DNA from: CAZJHX01 sp964545715
Lineage (GTDB): Bacteria > Myxococcota_A > UBA9042 > GCA-2863065
NCBI GenBank assembly: GCA_964545715.1
Contig: CAZJHX010000101.1
Coordinates: forward strand, 1 to 38,000
Direction: 5' to 3'
Length of the DNA stretch: 38,000 bases
Below are positions 1-7,613 of this stretch, piece by piece. How positions within the stretch are numbered: position 1 is the stretch's first letter; each line of letters opens with the position of its first letter. Both the position numbers and the translations under genes were made by a program. The notes beneath the pieces are model-generated. The model saw nothing but the letters and a program-made list of their open reading frames with translations, was not told where the DNA came from and did not search any database.

Positions 1-1
1 A

Positions 2-502
2 CTAGGTCAGATGCGCGGTGAGCGCGTCCAGATAGCTCTTGATGTAGGTGTCCTCGCCCATCACGTGCTTCATGACCAGCCGCGCGATCGGGTTGTCGAT
101 CTGCCCGACCTCGGTGATCGTCACCTGCGTCGCGTCGCCAAACGGCTCCAGGTCGATCTCCCAGCGCCCGCTGAAAGGCCCGTTGTCCTCACTGATCTTG
201 CGCACCAATCGGGTCGGCTCCACGCGCTCCAAGGTCTCCATCGTCATGACCTGGCGCCCCTTGTAGCGCTCGGTCCAGACCCGGTTTCCGTCACGGTCCT
301 CAGCGCGATCCACCGAGCTGAGATCCTTTCGCCACCGCGTCTGGGCCGCGAAATCGGCCATGAGCGACCACAGCTCGTCCTGTGGCGCGGAGAACAGACG
401 GGTGACCCTAACCGTGTGCGTGCGAGGCAAACTGTTGCCCATCGCCACCGCCAGAAAGACGAGGACCGCCACCACCGTTACCGCGCCCATTACCCAGACC
501 AT
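2..502 (-). CDS. Membrane-anchored SRPBCC (START/polyketide cyclase-like) protein
   Basis: A 166-residue protein if translation starts at the ATG at 502. The first ~22 residues are strongly hydrophobic (MVWVMGAVTVVAVLVFLAVA), giving an N-terminal membrane anchor or signal. The rest reads as an SRPBCC-type ligand-binding fold: an early 'F-S-A-P-Q-D-E-L-W' segment (the usual 'fxApxexvW' opening), a central 'W-R-K-D-L' and 'V-W-T-E' region, and a C-terminal long helix. The open frame extends to 628, but that would overlap the divergent kinase gene, and the hydrophobic segment supports the internal start. No strong Shine-Dalgarno is visible. Ligand and role are unknown; SRPBCC proteins bind lipids or other hydrophobic molecules. 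It is divergent from the kinase gene with 61 bp between. Confidence 0.75.
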   Translation of the reverse strand: MVWVMGAVTVVAVLVFLAVAMGNSLPRTHTVRVTRLFSAPQDELWSLMADFAAQTRWRKDLSSVDRAEDRDGNRVWTERYKGRQVMTMETLERVEPTRLVRKISEDNGPFSGRWEIDLEPFGDATQVTITEVGQIDNPIARLVMKHVMGEDTYIKSYLDALTAHLT

Positions 503-563
503 AGACGCCAAAAGGTAGGGCCGTTGCTCAAGCCCCGTCAAGCGATGTAGGCTTGCTTCAGTA

Positions 564-3500
564 ATGGCCGACGTCCCTCTGTTCGCGGAGAAATACGAAC
601 TCGTCAGACGCATCGCGATCGGCGGCATGGGGGAGATCTACCTGGCGCTTGAGACGCGCGAGTCCGGCCACCAGCGCCAGGTCGTGGTCAAGCGCATCCT
701 GCGAAACATGGCCCAGGATCCGATGTTTGTGACCATGTTCACGGACGAGGCGCGCGTCTCGGAGCACCTGGATCACGAAAACATCATCCGGGTCCACGAG
801 ATCGGCCAGGCCGAGGGCATCTACTACATCGCGATGGAGTATCTGGACGGGCGGGACCTGTCTCAGGTGATGGCGCGCGCGATCAAGCTGGGCCGCTCGA
901 TCGGGCTGGCCAACGCGATTCAGGTCGTGCGCGACGTGGCGGCCGGCGCGCACTACGCCCACATCAAGTGCGACGACAACGGGGTCCCGCTGGGCATCGT
1001 GCACCGCGACCTCTCGCCGCGAAACATCATGGTCACGTTCGACGGGCAGGCCAAAATCCTGGACTTCGGGCTGGCCAAAGCCAAAACCCAGGTCAACGTC
1101 ACGCTGCCCGGCAAGATCAAGGGCACGCCCAGCTACCTGGCCCCGGAGCAGCTGGACGGCAAGCCCGTCTCGCCCAGCACCGACATCTTTGCCATGGGCA
1201 CCCTGCTGTTTGAGCTGACGACGCTGCGGCGTCTGTTTCGGCGCGGGACGACCATCGACACCATGCGCGCCGTGAAGGCATGCCAGGTTCCAAAGCCGTC
1301 GACATTGGTGCGGCGCTATCCGCCGGCCATCGAGACCGTGGTGCTGCGTGCCCTGGCCCGCCACCCCGACGATCGCTACGCCACCTCCGACGAGCTGCGC
1401 AACGCGCTGGACCAGCTGCTGGAGAGCCTGGGCATCGAGAACAACCCCGAGCAGCTGGGGCTCACGATCCGGGAGCTGTTTGACCAGCCCACGTCGATCA
1501 CGGTCCCCAAGCTGCCCAACCCGGACGGCTCTGCGACCAGCACGCAGGCCGACGAGATCGCGCCGCGCTTCCCGATCGAGGCGTCGTCGATCCTGCTGGA
1601 CCGCAGCAACCTGCCGGTACACAAGAACAGCTTCATCGGGCGGGCGGCCACGCTGACCAAGATCGCCAAGGCTGTGGACAGCGGCAAGCGGCTGCTGACC
1701 ATGACGGGCCCACCGGGCACCGGCAAGACGCGTCTGGCGATCGAGTTTGCCCGCGCACGTGTCGATCACTATCGCGACCACGGTGGCACGTGGCTGTGCG
1801 AGGTCGAGAACATCTCGACCATGGTCGATCTCTGCGGCCTGATCGGCGGCGTGATCAACGCGCCGCTGACGTCGGGCGGTGACACCAAGGACCTGCTGGA
1901 GGAGCTCGGCTGCGCGCTGAAGGGGCGCGGCCGAACCATGATCGTGCTGGACAACGTGGACCGCATCGTGGACCAGCTGGACGATCCGCTGGTGCAGCTG
2001 ATCAAGGCTGCGCCGGAGACGGTCTTTCTGCTGACCACGCGTGAGCTGCTACGCATCGACGATGAGACGCCCATCGATGTCGCACCGCTGGGGCTGCCGC
2101 GACCGGGTAAAAAGCCGGACAGCGAGGCCGTGACCCTGTTCACAGAGCGCGCGCGGCAGGTCAACCCAGCGTTCAAACCCACGGATGAGGACCTGGCCTC
2201 CGCCGCGCGGATCGTGCAGCGGCTGGACGGCATCCCGCTGGCCATCGAGCTGGCGGCGGCGCGCCTGTCGGAGATGAGCATCAACGCGCTGCTCGGCCAG
2301 CTGCTGCGGCGGTTCGACGTGCTGGCGACACCGCAAAAGGGCGCCGCCAAGCCCAAAGAGACGCTGGTGGAGGCCATCGACTGGTCGTGGAACCTGCTGG
2401 CCCCCTGGGAGAAGTCAGCGCTGGCGCAGGCGTCGGTCTTTCACGGCGGCTTCGACATGGAGGCGGCGGACGCGGTCATCGACCTGTCGGCGTATCCGGA
2501 CGCGCCGTGGGTCATCGACGTGCTCCAGAACCTGCGCAACAAGAGCCTGGTGCGCAGCTACGAGGCCGCCGAGTTTGTCGGGGAGCCGCGCTGCCAGCAG
2601 TACGTCAGCATTCGCAGCTATGCGCGGCGGAAGCTGGAGATCGCCGGCATGCTGAACGCCGCGCTGGAGCGCCATGCCCAGCACTATCTGCGGGTCGGCA
2701 GCCACTGGTCCGTGGGCGGTGGGCAGCGCGCGGGGGTCGAGGGACGCAAGCGCCTGGCGCTGGAGCTGCCGAACCTGCTGGCGACCCACAGGCGTCTGAT
2801 CTCCAAGAAGCCGCTGACCGTAGAGCGCGTCGCCAAGGCGATGGAGGCGGCGCTGGCGCTGGAGCCGGTGCTGACGATCCGCGGCCCATTTGCGGCGTAC
2901 CTGCGGCTGCTGGACGACACCCTGGCGCCGCATCACTCCGCGTTGGTGGACGCGCCGCTGCGCGCGAAGGTGCTGCTCACACGCGGCCACGTGCACCGGA
3001 TCCACGGCAATATGTCGGACGCCAAGACCGACCTGCGGGGCGTACTGGAGATCGCGCGCACGTCCAAGGACAAGTCGATCGGCGGCCGCGGGCTGACCGA
3101 GATGGGCACGCTGCGCATGGTCATGGGGCAGCACCTGCCGGCGTCGGACATGCTGAGGCGCGCGCTGGGCATGCACAAAGCGGTCGGCGACGTGGAGTGG
3201 CAGGCCAAGACCCTGCTGGCCATGGGCAACGTCTGCATGATGCGCGGCGAGATCGAGAAGGCGCGGGCGTGTTTTGAGGCGGCGATCCCGCGCTTCCAGG
3301 CGGTCGGTGAGAGTGTGCTGGAGGGCGCCTGTCTGGGCAACCTGGGCACGTTGGAGCAGGCGCAAGGGCACCTGGACCAGGCGCGTGAATACCTGGAGCA
3401 GGCGGTGGCCAAGCACCAGGAGGTCGGCGCCACGCGGTTTGAAGGGTATGCGCTCACATGTCTGGGCAGCGTCAGTCACGAGCAGGGCGCGCTGGAGCTT

Positions 3501-4049
3501 GCAAGCGGCTTCTACCGATCGGGACTGAAGGTGCTGCGCGAGGCGGGCGACCGGCGCTGGGAGGGCGTCGTACTCGGCTACTCCGGCCTGCTTCTGCACG
3601 AGCTGGGGCGCTTCAAATACGCGCGCAAGCGACTGCATCGGGCCCTGGAGCTGCTGCGGGACACGGGCGACATGCGCATGGCGGGCTTCCTTCACGGCGC
3701 ACTGGCGGCGGTCGCGTCGGCTATGGGCGATCTCAAGGTGGCCGAGTATCAGCTGGACCGGGCCAAAGACATGGCCAAGAAGACGGACTCCCAGCTGCTT
3801 GATCATGCCGTGGACGTGTATCGGGGCTTTGTCGACATCGCGGAGAGCATGGAGGCGCCGAGCCGAGCCGGAGCGTCGCTGCTGAGAGACACGGCGCGCG
3901 ACCGGCTGGTGCGCGCGATGGTGCGGATGGACCCCGACGACGACGGCGTTCAGTCGGACCTGGCGGACCTGTATCGGCTCTCGGTACGCCTGCTGCGCCA
4001 CACGGTAGAGGCGGTGGATGCCGCCGAGGCATCGAACCCGAACGGCTAG
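564..4049 (+). CDS. Ser/Thr protein kinase fused to STAND-type ATPase and TPR repeats
   Basis: 1161 residues in three parts. Residues ~10-275 form a Hanks-type kinase: Gly-rich loop 'I-G-G-M-G-E' near residue 20, catalytic Lys43, HRD at 147-149 (Asp149), DFG at 167-169 and a 'G-T-P-S-Y-L-A-P-E' activation segment, so all key residues are present. Residues ~355-650 form a COG3903/NB-ARC-like STAND ATPase: Walker A GPPGTGKT at 382-389, Walker B 'M-I-V-L-D' ending at Asp463, a 'T-T-R-E' sensor and a 'G-I-P-L-A-I-E-L-A-A-A-R-L' motif. Residues ~790-1072 carry about seven ~40-residue TPR-like repeats. The likely role is a cytoplasmic signalling switch in which the ATPase/TPR part senses a partner and the kinase gives the output; substrates are unknown. 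No transmembrane segment was seen. Its stop overlaps that of the convergent ceramidase-like gene in a shared CTAG. Confidence 0.93.
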   Translation: MADVPLFAEKYELVRRIAIGGMGEIYLALETRESGHQRQVVVKRILRNMAQDPMFVTMFTDEARVSEHLDHENIIRVHEIGQAEGIYYIAMEYLDGRDLSQVMARAIKLGRSIGLANAIQVVRDVAAGAHYAHIKCDDNGVPLGIVHRDLSPRNIMVTFDGQAKILDFGLAKAKTQVNVTLPGKIKGTPSYLAPEQLDGKPVSPSTDIFAMGTLLFELTTLRRLFRRGTTIDTMRAVKACQVPKPSTLVRRYPPAIETVVLRALARHPDDRYATSDELRNALDQLLESLGIENNPEQLGLTIRELFDQPTSITVPKLPNPDGSATSTQADEIAPRFPIEASSILLDRSNLPVHKNSFIGRAATLTKIAKAVDSGKRLLTMTGPPGTGKTRLAIEFARARVDHYRDHGGTWLCEVENISTMVDLCGLIGGVINAPLTSGGDTKDLLEELGCALKGRGRTMIVLDNVDRIVDQLDDPLVQLIKAAPETVFLLTTRELLRIDDETPIDVAPLGLPRPGKKPDSEAVTLFTERARQVNPAFKPTDEDLASAARIVQRLDGIPLAIELAAARLSEMSINALLGQLLRRFDVLATPQKGAAKPKETLVEAIDWSWNLLAPWEKSALAQASVFHGGFDMEAADAVIDLSAYPDAPWVIDVLQNLRNKSLVRSYEAAEFVGEPRCQQYVSIRSYARRKLEIAGMLNAALERHAQHYLRVGSHWSVGGGQRAGVEGRKRLALELPNLLATHRRLISKKPLTVERVAKAMEAALALEPVLTIRGPFAAYLRLLDDTLAPHHSALVDAPLRAKVLLTRGHVHRIHGNMSDAKTDLRGVLEIARTSKDKSIGGRGLTEMGTLRMVMGQHLPASDMLRRALGMHKAVGDVEWQAKTLLAMGNVCMMRGEIEKARACFEAAIPRFQAVGESVLEGACLGNLGTLEQAQGHLDQAREYLEQAVAKHQEVGATRFEGYALTCLGSVSHEQGALELASGFYRSGLKVLREAGDRRWEGVVLGYSGLLLHELGRFKYARKRLHRALELLRDTGDMRMAGFLHGALAAVASAMGDLKVAEYQLDRAKDMAKKTDSQLLDHAVDVYRGFVDIAESMEAPSRAGASLLRDTARDRLVRAMVRMDPDDDGVQSDLADLYRLSVRLLRHTVEAVDAAEASNPNG

Positions 4050-4834
4050 GCCCCGCTGCCCTCTGCAGGGGCGTCGACCAGCCGGCGCTTGATGATCATC
4101 CGTACAATCCAGCCGGTCGCGGCTGCGGCGAGCAGATGCTTGACGGTGTGTCCGCTGACCGCATTGCCCAGGCCGTAGATGAGGTGGTCGTTGAGCTCGG
4201 CGACCTTGGCCAGGGCGTACCAGCCCACGGCGATGAAGAGGTCGGCGCTGCGCGTGTAGCGGGCGTCGAACATCCACAAGATGATGGGGATGGCGACCAG
4301 CGGGTAGAACTGGACCAGACCGTAGAAGCGCAGGTCGTCGGCGTAGTCCCAGTACAGCAGGCTGCCGATGCCGGCGAGCAGAAGCGGGAGCAGGAGGCGC
4401 TTGCCCCATTTTTCGCTGATGCGCTCATAGACCACGATGTCGAAGAGCGTCATGAAGGTGATGGTCATGGGCAGCCGATCCCAGAAGAGGCGATCGCTGT
4501 CGGGGCGCGCGTGGTAGTAGCTGGAACCAAAGCCGACCAGCACGATGCCCAGGCAGAGCAGCGCCAACACGCAGCGCTCATAGCCGGTCTCGCTGTACGT
4601 GTCGGGCCCGTGACGCTCGGCGAGCAGATGCCCGAGGCCGACGCCGCCCGCGATGACGAACGGCAGGTTGGACAGCACGTTGAGCATGTGGGGGATCCCC
4701 AGCAGCCCCCGGGTGTCGGCAAAGTAGTGGTAGGCCGGATCCTGGCGCACCGGATCGATGAAAAGCAGGACCAAAACAGAGACCGCGAAAAGTCCGATCA
4801 GTGTCAAAGTTCTGTAAACGCGGGCGATTTCCAT
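4046..4834 (-). CDS. Alkaline ceramidase-like (CREST superfamily) membrane protein
   Basis: 262 residues from the ATG at 4834, with about seven hydrophobic segments. The family signature is clear: 'S-S-Y-Y-H' at 104-108, then 'W-D-R-L-P-M' at 118-123, and a C-terminal 'S-G-H-T-V-K-H' with His229 and His233. In alkaline ceramidases and the wider CREST superfamily the Ser, Asp and three His residues form a zinc-dependent amidase site in the membrane, and all are present here. The substrate cannot be read from sequence; sphingolipid-type amides are the family precedent, and several deltaproteobacteria make sphingolipids. The frame is open to 4900, but the internal Met fits the start of the first hydrophobic region better and avoids overlap with the small gene at 4883. 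The ribosome site is weak. Confidence 0.85.
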   Translation of the reverse strand: MEIARVYRTLTLIGLFAVSVLVLLFIDPVRQDPAYHYFADTRGLLGIPHMLNVLSNLPFVIAGGVGLGHLLAERHGPDTYSETGYERCVLALLCLGIVLVGFGSSYYHARPDSDRLFWDRLPMTITFMTLFDIVVYERISEKWGKRLLLPLLLAGIGSLLYWDYADDLRFYGLVQFYPLVAIPIILWMFDARYTRSADLFIAVGWYALAKVAELNDHLIYGLGNAVSGHTVKHLLAAAATGWIVRMIIKRRLVDAPAEGSGA

Positions 4835-4882
4835 ACCGTTCAGCCGTTCGGATCCGTACTGTGAATCTTGGGAGCCTCGTAA

Positions 4883-5113
4883 GTGGTACACGAAGAACAC
4901 CAGGAGCTAAAGTCGACGGGCGCAGGTGCCGAACACATGTTTGGAATGCCGCAACCGCACCTCAAGCTTGTCACAGACGATTTTCAGCCCGCTCCGAGCA
5001 TCGTAGAGCAGAAAGACGCCCCTCCCTGGGCGTGGCTGGGGCTGTTGGCCGTGACGATCGCGGCACCGGTCGTGCGTAAGATCGCGGACACTTTAGCCGT
5101 CTTCGAAGAATGA
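4883..5113 (+). CDS. Small unknown protein with C-terminal hydrophobic segment
   Basis: A 76-residue ORF starting with GTG at 4883. A GGGAG Shine-Dalgarno at 4870-4874 lies 8 nt upstream, which supports translation and this start. The N-terminal half is polar and His/Glu rich. Residues ~47-62 are hydrophobic ('W-A-W-L-G-L-L-A-V-T-I-A-A-P-V-V') followed by a short amphipathic end, suggesting a tail-anchored or peripheral membrane peptide. No family is recognised. It is divergent from the ceramidase-like gene (48 bp between starts) and precedes the DUF5678/retropepsin pair by 112 bp. Confidence 0.6.
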   Translation: MVHEEHQELKSTGAGAEHMFGMPQPHLKLVTDDFQPAPSIVEQKDAPPWAWLGLLAVTIAAPVVRKIADTLAVFEE

Positions 5114-5225
5114 CCATTGCCATATATTTTGTTCCTTCCATTACCTGAAATCCCCTGTTAGCCTGCTCTCGGGGGAATCGGGGGTCGCCCTCCGAGCGAG
5201 ACGGGAATTGGGGGAAAGACAAACT

Positions 5226-5474
5226 ATGAGCCACACTTTCAGCGCCGTGCTGGAGGAGACGATTCGTTTCCATGCAGCCATGCCGGACCTGCTGCAAGCC
5301 TATGCCGGCCGCTGGGTCGTGTTCCGTGAAGGGCGCGTCTCGAGCACGCACGCGACCGAGGACGACGCCTACACCGCCGGCCTCCTGGCCTATGGCAGAG
5401 ATGAGACCTACATCGTCGATCGAGTGGAGCGAAAGAGCGCGGTGCCTCTGACCGCAGCCTTCGTCTACGGTTGA
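5226..5474 (+). CDS. DUF5678-like small protein
   Basis: 82 residues from the ATG at 5226, preceded by a purine-rich GGGGGAAAG at 5210-5218 with good spacing. The upstream in-frame TTG at 5208 lies before this site and is not favoured. The core 'Y-A-G-R-W-V-V-F-R-E-G-R-V' followed by an acidic helix and 'E-T-Y-I-V-D-R-V' matches the pattern of DUF5678 proteins as I know them. Such small proteins often sit beside retropepsin-like protease genes, as here: its TGA overlaps the TTG start of the next gene in TTGA, implying translational coupling. Function is unknown; the context suggests a partner of the neighbouring aspartic protease. Confidence 0.75.
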   Translation: MSHTFSAVLEETIRFHAAMPDLLQAYAGRWVVFREGRVSSTHATEDDAYTAGLLAYGRDETYIVDRVERKSAVPLTAAFVYG

Positions 5475-5971
5475 TCGTCCGCCATGAGGGGGAGTGCCCA
5501 CCAGCGCCGTGGGGACTTGTCGACAGCGGCCCCCTCGTCACCGTGACCCTCGGTCACGTAGATGACTACACCGGCATCGAGGATGCGATGCCGACCGACT
5601 TTCCAGAAGCCAAAATGATGATCGACACGGGTGCCGCCTTCACCCTGCTGGAGGAAGAGACCCTGGTGGAGCTGGGCTTGAGCCCCATACGCTTCCACGA
5701 GGTCATCGGGGTCGATCAGAAGCCGCACATGCGCCCGATCTTTCGCGTCAGCATCGGCCTGGTGGTCGGGGACGGACTGGGCAACAACCACACCGTGGTG
5801 TTTCGCGAGACGGTCACGGGCATGCCCCCGGCCGTCCGCGCCGAGCCCTACGTCGGGCTGCTGGGGCGCGACTTCTTACGTCACTTCGAGTTCACGTATG
5901 ACGGACCCAACGCGCGGTTCTCGCTGGCGCGCAATCGAAACCCAAGTCCGCCGCGGAAGGCGCCTCTTTAG
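5471..5971 (+). CDS. Retropepsin-like aspartic protease
   Basis: 166 residues from a TTG at 5471 that overlaps the upstream stop (TTGA). It contains the single-domain retropepsin hallmarks: 'M-M-I-D-T-G-A-A-F-T-L-L' with catalytic Asp52-Thr-Gly, and the late 'G-L-L-G-R-D-F-L' segment that follows the active site in clan AA proteases. Retropepsins act as homodimers, each giving one DTG. No signal peptide is visible, so it is probably cytoplasmic. The partner is likely the preceding DUF5678-like protein, since the two are translationally coupled. The TTG is the most likely start because it is coupled; a later start would remove residues before the DTG. Its target is unknown. Confidence 0.85.
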   Translation: MIVRHEGECPPAPWGLVDSGPLVTVTLGHVDDYTGIEDAMPTDFPEAKMMIDTGAAFTLLEEETLVELGLSPIRFHEVIGVDQKPHMRPIFRVSIGLVVGDGLGNNHTVVFRETVTGMPPAVRAEPYVGLLGRDFLRHFEFTYDGPNARFSLARNRNPSPPRKAPL

Positions 5972-5982
5972 ACCTTTCTAAA
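5967..5982. terminator. Small inverted repeat between convergent stop codons
   Basis: TTTAGA and TCTAAA form a perfect 6-bp inverted repeat around a CCTT loop. Each arm holds one of the two convergent stop codons (TAG at 5969-5971 on +, TAG at 5980-5978 on -). It could act as a weak bidirectional terminator, but the stem is AT-rich and short, so this is tentative. Confidence 0.3.
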
Positions 5983-7531
5983 CCTCGTCGAAAGACTTGT
6001 TGCCGTACTCGAACTTGAACTTGTTCGCCATGAACCAGAACATGTAGAAGCCCAGCGTCAGAGGCATCAGCAATGCGGCCCACAAGTTGATCTTGAAGTA
6101 GGCCCAGCCCTTGCCGCTGAACTGGCCGGCGAAGGTGCGCTGGTTGACGTGGATCTTGGTGTGCTCGGCGGCAAACTTCATCACCTTCACCTGGAACCAG
6201 GCGCTGTAGATGAAGAGGGTCAAAATAACCAGGAAGCCGTTGAGGAAGCACAACAGGAAGAACTTGCCGCCCTTGCCCGTGAACTCCAGCGTGCCGATGC
6301 GCTGGCCGCCCTGCTCGATGAAGATGTTGGACAGCAGCAGGTTCTGCATCTTGCACCAGTACCAGAAGCCCCAGATGCCGCCGGTGACCAGCGTGAGCAG
6401 GCCGTTGATGAAGACGAACTTGAAGAGCTTGCCGCCCGTCAGCTCGAACTGGAGATCGTAGACCGTCCCATCGTCGGACGTGACCTTGGTGTTCTCCATC
6501 ATGTAGCGACTGATGCTGCAGATGAACCACGGCATATAGATAAAAAGCGTGATGAGGCTGAGCAGGTAGCCGACGAACAGCTTGACGAACAGCTTGCCGC
6601 CCGTGCCGGTGTAGCTCAGGTGCAGATTGCCCCGGTTACCGGCGATGCTGATGCGGCTGTAGAAGTACTTGGTGAAGCCGGTGATGAACCACGGCGTGTA
6701 GATGAACAGCGTGAAGATGCAGGCGAAGTAGCCCAGCATGATCTTCTTCAGCAGCTCTTTGCCCGTGCCCGTCCAGTCCAGCTGAATCGGGCCCGGGGCC
6801 AGCGTCGACCGGGCGCCGCGTTGGGCGTGGGCCGCGTGTTGGCCGACCGGCTGCTCAAACGCTTGAATCTGCCCCGGCGCGGGCGTCGGATCATCTTGCT
6901 GGATCCCGCCGCCAACCCCACCGCCGCCACCGGAGGCCTCGACGGCCCAGTCGGGCGGGCCGGCGGACTCGTACTCGTCCTCTTCAGGAAACGCCATCGG
7001 CTCAGCGATCGGCTCAGCTGCCGGCGGCGCGGGGGCCGGGGCACGCGGAGCCGGGTCCGGAGCACGCGGAGGCGGAGCAGCGGCCCGTGGAGGCGGCGCC
7101 GGCGCATCAGCGTGACTGGTCACCTGCGCGATCAGGTCGGGACTCATGGCGCGCGTCGCCTCGTCCTCCTCGATCCACGCCGGCGCGCTCACCTGCGTCT
7201 TAGCGGCCTCCTCTTCGGCCAGGCCGTGAATCGCGATGATGCGCAGCGTGGTGTCCCCAAGGCGAAACGACGCCCCCGGACCCAGTGAAAACTGCATCGA
7301 CTTCTGACCGTTGTGAATGGTCCCGTTCGTGCTGCCCAGATCCTTGACCGTGATGTTGCCGCTCACGAACCGGATCTCACAGTGACGGCCGGACGCCTTC
7401 TTGTCGTTGACCTGGATGTCGGCCTTGACTTTGGAGCGGCCGAGAATGCGGCGCTCTTCAGCGATCTCGTGGCTCTCGGTGCTCCCGTCGGGGTACCGAA
7501 CCTCTAGCACGTAGTACGGCTGCTGGCTCAC
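5978..7531 (-). CDS. FHA domain-DUF898 (YjgN-like) membrane protein
   Basis: About 517 residues. Residues ~5-100 form an FHA phosphothreonine-binding domain: 'R-I-L-G-R-S' strand, 'S-G-R-H-C-E-I' and 'D-L-G-S-T-N-G-T' motifs, all diagnostic. A Pro/Ala-rich acidic linker (~110-250) follows. The C-terminal half (~255-517) is five repeats of about 54 residues, each opening with 'G-x-G-G/W-K-x-F' and followed by a hydrophobic segment ending in 'Y-x-P/A-W-F'; this matches DUF898-type membrane proteins. The FHA domain probably recruits phosphoproteins to the membrane, perhaps targets of Ser/Thr kinases such as that at 564. Two GTG codons are possible: 7537 abuts the GGGAGGA site, while 7531 has ideal spacing, so 7531 is preferred. 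Confidence 0.88.
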   Translation of the reverse strand: MSQQPYYVLEVRYPDGSTESHEIAEERRILGRSKVKADIQVNDKKASGRHCEIRFVSGNITVKDLGSTNGTIHNGQKSMQFSLGPGASFRLGDTTLRIIAIHGLAEEEAAKTQVSAPAWIEEDEATRAMSPDLIAQVTSHADAPAPPPRAAAPPPRAPDPAPRAPAPAPPAAEPIAEPMAFPEEDEYESAGPPDWAVEASGGGGGVGGGIQQDDPTPAPGQIQAFEQPVGQHAAHAQRGARSTLAPGPIQLDWTGTGKELLKKIMLGYFACIFTLFIYTPWFITGFTKYFYSRISIAGNRGNLHLSYTGTGGKLFVKLFVGYLLSLITLFIYMPWFICSISRYMMENTKVTSDDGTVYDLQFELTGGKLFKFVFINGLLTLVTGGIWGFWYWCKMQNLLLSNIFIEQGGQRIGTLEFTGKGGKFFLLCFLNGFLVILTLFIYSAWFQVKVMKFAAEHTKIHVNQRTFAGQFSGKGWAYFKINLWAALLMPLTLGFYMFWFMANKFKFEYGNKSFDEV

Positions 7532-7537
7532 TGACAC

Positions 7538-7554
7538 TCCTCCCTAATAGGAGG
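7538..7554 (-). promoter_or_regulatory. Shine-Dalgarno within a possible hairpin
   Basis: In the mRNA of the FHA gene the strong ribosome site GGGAGGA (7544-7538) is preceded six bases earlier by CCTCC (7554-7550). The two can pair as a 5-bp GC-rich stem with loop TATTAG, masking the site. The site decides the start at GTG 7531. Whether the hairpin regulates is inference. Confidence 0.4.
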
Positions 7555-7613
7555 CCCGACTGTACCTTAGATCGGCGCCTTCGCGAAACCGGGCGCACGC
7601 GCGTGATCTACGA

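Noticed and set aside
2415..4409. Long minus-strand frame opposite the kinase-TPR gene
   Set aside because: It has no recognisable motif, is full of Arg/Gln/His typical of antisense frames, and spans the ends of two well-supported genes.
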